Positions 60,409 to 64,000 of a stretch of DNA of 64,000 bases are shown here, piece by piece; position 1 is the stretch's first letter; each line of letters begins with the position of its first letter. The notes below the pieces were generated by a model. It did no database searches. It saw nothing but the letters and a program-made list of their open reading frames with translations, and had not been told where the DNA came from. This DNA is from JAXGRD01 sp040766105. Its GTDB lineage: Bacteria; Bacillota; Clostridia; Peptostreptococcales; Anaerovoracaceae. The DNA lies in contig JAXGRD010000003.1 of assembly GCA_040766105.1 (NCBI GenBank), positions 124,001 to 188,000 of the forward strand, in the 5' to 3' direction. The translations under genes were made by a program, and so were the position numbers.

Positions 60409-61164
60409 ATGGACAATAGATTATCGGAAGAGCTGCGCAAACAGTTGCCCCAACTGAAGGAAATGGCCTTTGATGTGGAGAAGACCAAGCAGTCTTTTCG
60501 CAGACACAAGGCAGCGGTGACCGTGCAAAATTTGAAGAAAAATAATTTCAATGCTTACTACGCAGACAACATCAAAGAAGCGAGGGAGTTGCTTCTTTCC
60601 CTCATTGAGCCGGAATCCACCATCGGCTGTGGCGATTCTCACACTTTATTCGCCTTGGAATTGGATGAGACCTTGGAGGAAATGGAATGCACCGTTATTC
60701 CCCACATGTGTGCCCTCAACGCCCAGGCGCAGAAGGACACCTCCGGCGTCTACTACAAAGTCGGTTCCAAGGAGGACATGAAGAAAATCCTCATGAACTA
60801 TTTGGTCAGCGATGTCTTTCTATTGGGTGCCAATGCAATTACCGTGGACGGCCAAATTGTTAACGTTGACGGCACAGGAAATCGTGTGGCAGGCAGCCTC
60901 TACGGTCCCGATCGCATCATCGTTGTGGCGGGAACCAACAAGATTGTAAAGGATGTGGACGCAGCAAGGGAGAGGGTCGGCTTCGTAGCAGCCCCCATCA
61001 ATAACTTGAAATATGATAACGATCAAATGCCCTGCATCAAGGCGGGAAAGTGTATGAACTGTAGCAACGACAAGAGAATATGCAACGTGACCACCATTAT
61101 TCACAAGATGCCCGACGAGGCGGACTTCCACGTCATTCTCATTGGAGAAGATTTGGGATACTAA
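60409..61164 (+). CDS. LUD domain protein
   Basis: 251 residues from the ATG at 60409 (GGAGG nine bases upstream). The LUD (DUF162) fold is seen in TIGCGDSHTLFALE, LGANAITVDGQIVNVDGTGNR and PDRIIVVAGTNKIVKD. The C-terminus has Cys-rich CIKAGKCMNC and RICN, which could bind metal or an Fe-S cluster. It resembles LutC/LutB-associated lactate utilisation proteins, but no LutA or LutB gene is near, so the role is uncertain. Convergent with fabZ at a gap of four bases. Confidence 0.88.
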   Translation: MDNRLSEELRKQLPQLKEMAFDVEKTKQSFRRHKAAVTVQNLKKNNFNAYYADNIKEARELLLSLIEPESTIGCGDSHTLFALELDETLEEMECTVIPHMCALNAQAQKDTSGVYYKVGSKEDMKKILMNYLVSDVFLLGANAITVDGQIVNVDGTGNRVAGSLYGPDRIIVVAGTNKIVKDVDAARERVGFVAAPINNLKYDNDQMPCIKAGKCMNCSNDKRICNVTTIIHKMPDEADFHVILIGEDLGY

Positions 61165-61168
61165 TCCA

Positions 61169-61609
61169 TTATCGCATGGCAAGGGTCACTAAGCCCTGAG
61201 AAGATAGTTCTCCACCGTTGAAGACCTTTGCCTTACAAGTAATTACGGCCTTTTCCACGTTTTCCTTCTCGATCTCCACTTCGATGGTGATGGTATCACC
61301 CGGTTGATTCTTGCGAAGAAACTTAACTTGGTCGATACCGATGAAGTAGGGAATTTTTCCCTTGTACCGATCCATGAGGAGTAGAAGGACATCCGCCGTT
61401 TGTGCCATGGATTCTACAGTGAGAACCCCAGGCATCACCGGCATGTCGGGAAAATGCCCCATAAAATAATCCAGGCGGGGATCCAAATCGTACTCCGCCC
61501 GGATGAATTCCCCTTCACTGAGTGCCGTGATGCGGTCTATCAGCAACATGGGTTCTCGATGGGGTAATATCTTTTTGATTTCTTCTCTGTGTAGAGGAAG
61601 AGCTTTCAT
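61169..61609 (-). CDS. fabZ: 3-hydroxyacyl-ACP dehydratase FabZ-like
   Basis: 146 residues, hot-dog fold. LPHREPMLLIDRI and the catalytic GHFPDMPVMPGVLTVESMAQ (His and Glu). Dehydrates 3-hydroxyacyl-ACP in fatty acid synthesis. It is separated from any fab gene and lies six bases after aqpZ, so it may be a stand-alone paralogue. Its RBS region overlaps the end of aqpZ. Confidence 0.92.
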   Translation of the reverse strand: MKALPLHREEIKKILPHREPMLLIDRITALSEGEFIRAEYDLDPRLDYFMGHFPDMPVMPGVLTVESMAQTADVLLLLMDRYKGKIPYFIGIDQVKFLRKNQPGDTITIEVEIEKENVEKAVITCKAKVFNGGELSSQGLVTLAMR

Positions 61610-61615
61610 CTTACT

Positions 61616-62317
61616 CTACGCTTCCTCTTTGTTGTCAGAGCTGAGGAACTTGTAAACCAGAGCCGCCAAAGCGCCGCCTACCAAGGGTGCAATGATGAAT
61701 ACGGGGAGCTGCGCCAAAGCGTCTCCTTGGGCAAAGATAGCAGGTCCAAAGCTCCTTGCCGGGTTCACGGAAGTCCCGGTAAAGGGGATTCCCAAGATGT
61801 GAATCAAGGTCAATGTAAGACCGATAACCAAACCGGCAACAGAGCTGTTTTCCACCTTTGAAGTAACGCCCATGATGGCTAATACAAATACGAATGTAAG
61901 TATGATTTCTACAATAATCGCCGTGGTCATATTGATTCCCAATGCGCTGGCACCGTCATAACCGTTCTGTCCCAGTGCTTCTCGACTGCCAAGAAGTCCA
62001 GCCAAAATGGCCGCACCTGCAGTGGCTCCGATGAACTGTGCTACCACATAGCCGACGAAGTCTTTTACATCCATTCTTCCCGCTACTAACATTCCGATGG
62101 ATACCGCCGGGTTGATGTGACAACCGGAAACGTTACCGATGGAATATGCCATAGCTACGATGGACAATCCAAATGCAAATGAAATGAGAAGCGTTGTAAA
62201 ACCAAGAGGCACCATTAAGCCCATGTCACCTATTAAGGTATTGGACGTTACTGCGGCACCACATCCAAAGAGGACAAGAACCAGCGTGCCTATAAACTCA
62301 GCAATATACTTTTTCAT
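61616..62317 (-). CDS. aqpZ: Aquaporin Z-like water channel
   Basis: 233 residues, six helices and two NPA boxes: HINPAVSIG and SVNPARSFG. Selectivity-filter positions read Phe (SFAFGLSIV), His (TLIHILGIP), Thr (FTGTS) and Arg (NPAR), the AqpZ water-channel pattern and not the Trp/Gly/Phe set of glycerol facilitators. AAGGAG precedes the ATG. First gene of a short operon with fabZ, behind a good sigma-A promoter. Confidence 0.92.
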   Translation of the reverse strand: MKKYIAEFIGTLVLVLFGCGAAVTSNTLIGDMGLMVPLGFTTLLISFAFGLSIVAMAYSIGNVSGCHINPAVSIGMLVAGRMDVKDFVGYVVAQFIGATAGAAILAGLLGSREALGQNGYDGASALGINMTTAIIVEIILTFVFVLAIMGVTSKVENSSVAGLVIGLTLTLIHILGIPFTGTSVNPARSFGPAIFAQGDALAQLPVFIIAPLVGGALAALVYKFLSSDNKEEA

Positions 62318-62378
62318 AATAATTAATCTCCTTCCAAATAATACCGTCCCTAACCAATATGCTAGTCAATCCTTGTTC

Positions 62379-62407
62379 ATGTTACTGGATAAAGGGCGAT
62401 TTGTCAA
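62379..62407 (-). promoter_or_regulatory. Promoter of aqpZ-fabZ
   Basis: Minus strand TTGACA (62407-62402), 17-base spacer, TAACAT (62384-62379), about 60 bases before the ATG. Confidence 0.75.
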
Positions 62408-62427
62408 TCTAAACCCCTATTCTCCCC

Positions 62428-62457
62428 TTGACAGCATCCCGATGAACATGTTACATT
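62428..62457 (+). promoter_or_regulatory. Promoter of the rib operon
   Basis: TTGACA (62428-62433), 18-base spacer, TACATT (62452-62457), giving a start about ten bases before the FMN riboswitch. Confidence 0.65.
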
Positions 62458-62473
62458 GATAACAGTTAAATAT

Positions 62474-62584
62474 AGATCTTCAGGGCAGGGTGCAATTCCC
62501 TACCGGTGGTAAAGCCCACGAGCCGCAAGGCATGATTCGGTGTAATTCCGAAGCCGACAGTACAGTCTGGATGAAAGAAGATAT
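62474..62584 (+). ncRNA. FMN riboswitch (RFN element)
   Basis: ATCTTCAGGGCAGGGTG opens and GGATGAAAGAAGAT closes the P1 stem. Between are AATTCCC, ACCGGTGGTAAAG, CCACGAGCCG, TGATTCGGT, GCCGACAGT and CAGTCTGG, in the order of the RFN aptamer. It binds FMN and, with the terminator downstream, turns off ribD-ribE at high FMN. Confidence 0.97.
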
Positions 62585-62601
62585 GACAATAGTTATGCTT
62601 G

Positions 62602-62634
62602 CTCTGGAATTTTGATGAAGTTCCGGAGTTTTTT
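62602..62634 (+). terminator. Riboswitch-controlled terminator
   Basis: CTCTGGAA / TTCCGGAG stem and TTTTTT, 18 bases after the aptamer and 61 bases before the ribD ATG. Typical expression platform of an FMN riboswitch. Confidence 0.92.
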
Positions 62635-62694
62635 GTAAGATATGTCAGTTATGCCTTGAAGTACCCACTCAAGGCATTTTCTTTGGAGAAAAAT

Positions 62695-63798
62695 ATGACC
62701 GATCAAAAATACATGAAGCTGGCATTGGAGCTGGCGAAAAAAGGAAGAGGAACCGTTGCACCCAACCCCATGGTCGGTGCCATCATCGTCAAGGACGGAA
62801 ACATCATCGGCCAAGGTTACCATAAACAAGCAGGAACTTCTCATGCAGAAAGGCTTGCACTGGCCTCCTGTACTCAATCACCGGAGGGGGCTACCCTCTA
62901 TGTCACCTTGGAACCCTGCTGCCACCACGGCCGCACGCCCCCCTGTACCGATGCCATCTTGGAAAGCGGTATAGTAAGGGTAGTAGTGGGCTCCACAGAC
63001 CCCAATCCGGAGGTGTGTGGAAAAGGACTATCCGGCCTTCGGGAGCATGGGATTCAAGTTTCGGAGCACATATGTGAAGAGGAGTGCAACAAGCTGAACG
63101 AGATATTCTTCCACTATATCCAAACCCTCCGCCCCTATGTCGTCATGAAATATGCCATGACCATGGACGGGAAGATCGCCACGGGAACCGGGGCTTCCAA
63201 GTGGATTACCGGAGAAGTAGCCAGGGAGCATGTCCACCGGACACGCCACCACCTATCCGCCATCATGGTAGGTGTGGGAACCGTACTTGCAGACAATCCT
63301 CTTCTCACTTGCAGAATAGAGGGTGGCAAGAATCCCCTTCGCATCATCTGCGACACCGACCTCCGAACCCCTCTCACTGCCCAGGTGGTCACCACTGCAC
63401 AGGAAGTCCCCACAGTGCTGGCAACCGGTTGCACGGACAAGAACAAACAACAACCCTATTTGGAAGCCGGCTGCAAGATATGGGAGGTTCCCATGGACGA
63501 GAAGCATATCGACCTATCCGCACTCATGGATATTGCCGGAAAGAACCGAATCGACAGCATCCTTTTGGAAGGCGGAAGCACTCTCAACTGGTCGGCTCTG
63601 GAAAGTGGTATTGTCCAAAAGATTCACTGCTATATTGCACCTAAGGTGTTTGGCGGAAGCAAAGCACGGTCTCCGGTAGGCGGGTCGGGAGTGGAACTCC
63701 CCTCTCAAGCATACCCTCTGGGAAACAGGAAGATTATAGAGCTGGGTGAGGATATCTTGATAGAAAGCGAGGTGAATAAACCATGTTCACAGGAATAA
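62695..63798 (+). CDS. ribD: Riboflavin biosynthesis deaminase/reductase
   Basis: 367 residues. N-terminal deaminase with zinc ligands SHAERLAL and EPCCHHGRTPPCTDA; C-terminal reductase with MKYAMTMDGKIATGTGASKW, GVGTVLADNPLLT and LLEGGSTLNWSAL. It carries out the second and third steps from GTP-derived pyrimidine in riboflavin synthesis. The ATG at 62695 (MTDQKYMKLALE) follows GGAG; the frame upstream runs through the terminator, so it is not used. The stop overlaps ribE by 16 bases. Confidence 0.97.
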   Translation: MTDQKYMKLALELAKKGRGTVAPNPMVGAIIVKDGNIIGQGYHKQAGTSHAERLALASCTQSPEGATLYVTLEPCCHHGRTPPCTDAILESGIVRVVVGSTDPNPEVCGKGLSGLREHGIQVSEHICEEECNKLNEIFFHYIQTLRPYVVMKYAMTMDGKIATGTGASKWITGEVAREHVHRTRHHLSAIMVGVGTVLADNPLLTCRIEGGKNPLRIICDTDLRTPLTAQVVTTAQEVPTVLATGCTDKNKQQPYLEAGCKIWEVPMDEKHIDLSALMDIAGKNRIDSILLEGGSTLNWSALESGIVQKIHCYIAPKVFGGSKARSPVGGSGVELPSQAYPLGNRKIIELGEDILIESEVNKPCSQE

Positions 63799-64000
63799 TC
63801 GAAGAAATGGGAACCATAAGGCAGATTGCCAAGGGAACATCTTCCGCCGTATTAACCATTGAAGGAGAAAAGATTTTTGATGATTTGAAGTTAGGGGACA
63901 GTGTAGCTGTTAACGGTGTCTGCCTCACCGCATCCTCCATCTCCGGCAATAGCTTTACCGCCGATGTGATGCATGAAACCCTTAGGCGGTCTTCTCTGGG
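63783..64000 (+). CDS. ribE: Riboflavin synthase alpha subunit, N-terminal part
   Basis: The first 72 residues, cut by the window edge: MFTGIIEEMGTI, then GDSVAVNGVCLTASS and ADVMHETLRRSSLG, all typical of the first lumazine-binding barrel. It forms riboflavin from two dimethyl-ribityllumazines. The start overlaps the ribD end by 16 bases, so translation is coupled under the same riboswitch. Confidence 0.95.
   Translation, partial: MFTGIIEEMGTIRQIAKGTSSAVLTIEGEKIFDDLKLGDSVAVNGVCLTASSISGNSFTADVMHETLRRSSL

Overview
The window looks like chromosome from an anaerobic, amino-acid-fermenting member of the Clostridia (Firmicutes). Supporting signs are strong AGGAGG-type ribosome binding sites, sigma-A promoters, the SRP RNA-dnaX-ybaB-recR order, a CIRCE element at clpB, an FMN riboswitch at ribD, Gx transporter/NusG domain II genes, and several APC-type amino acid permeases beside a GABA aminotransferase. 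I infer the class only; there is no rRNA gene from which to name a genus.

Layout. 1-1.9 kb: end of an NCS1 nucleobase permease and a dihydropyrimidinase. 2.1-4.1 kb: a minus-strand operon of a DUF5685 protein, a J-domain protein and a membrane protein. 4.2-8.7 kb: a divergent hypothetical gene, then aconitase, isocitrate dehydrogenase and a GntR regulator, with palindromes at the promoter resembling GntR operators. 8.7-11.6 kb: an amino acid dehydrogenase relative and a DUF438/hemerythrin/PAS/DUF1858 protein broken by one in-frame TGA. 12-14.6 kb: clpB with CIRCE. 14.7-19.2 kb: a secreted amidase, a site-2 protease and a cardiolipin synthase. 19.4-23.7 kb: a PHP phosphoesterase, an MFS exporter and a surface protein. 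23.8-31.6 kb: three APC permeases flanking recR-ybaB-dnaX and SRP RNA.

32-39 kb: a pcrA-ligA-HypE-like operon and a VanY-like peptidase with an orphan PTS-type IIC protein. 39.2-47.5 kb: a Pro/Gln-rich membrane protein, a DMT exporter, gabT with a sigma-54 activator, a beta-CASP nuclease, cysK and a CsbD protein. 47.56-51.89 kb: an IS256-family element whose right 948 bp is present four times in exact tandem, all inside one 8-bp target duplication. 52-53.9 kb: apbE facing a NusG-II/Gx transporter pair. 54-60 kb: a 2010-residue surface protein with a VWA head, eleven Cna-B-like domains (five nearly identical) and a membrane anchor, behind a structured leader. 60.4-64 kb: an LUD protein, a FabZ-like dehydratase, aquaporin Z, and the FMN-riboswitch-controlled ribD-ribE.

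Together the genes point to a peptide- and amino-acid-based lifestyle: permeases import amino acids or amines, transaminase and dehydrogenase enzymes process them, and aconitase plus isocitrate dehydrogenase supply 2-oxoglutarate. Flavin synthesis and ApbE flavinylation fit extracytoplasmic electron transfer. The features most worth follow-up are the tandem IS256 array, the in-frame TGA, the acn operon operators and the adhesin leader.
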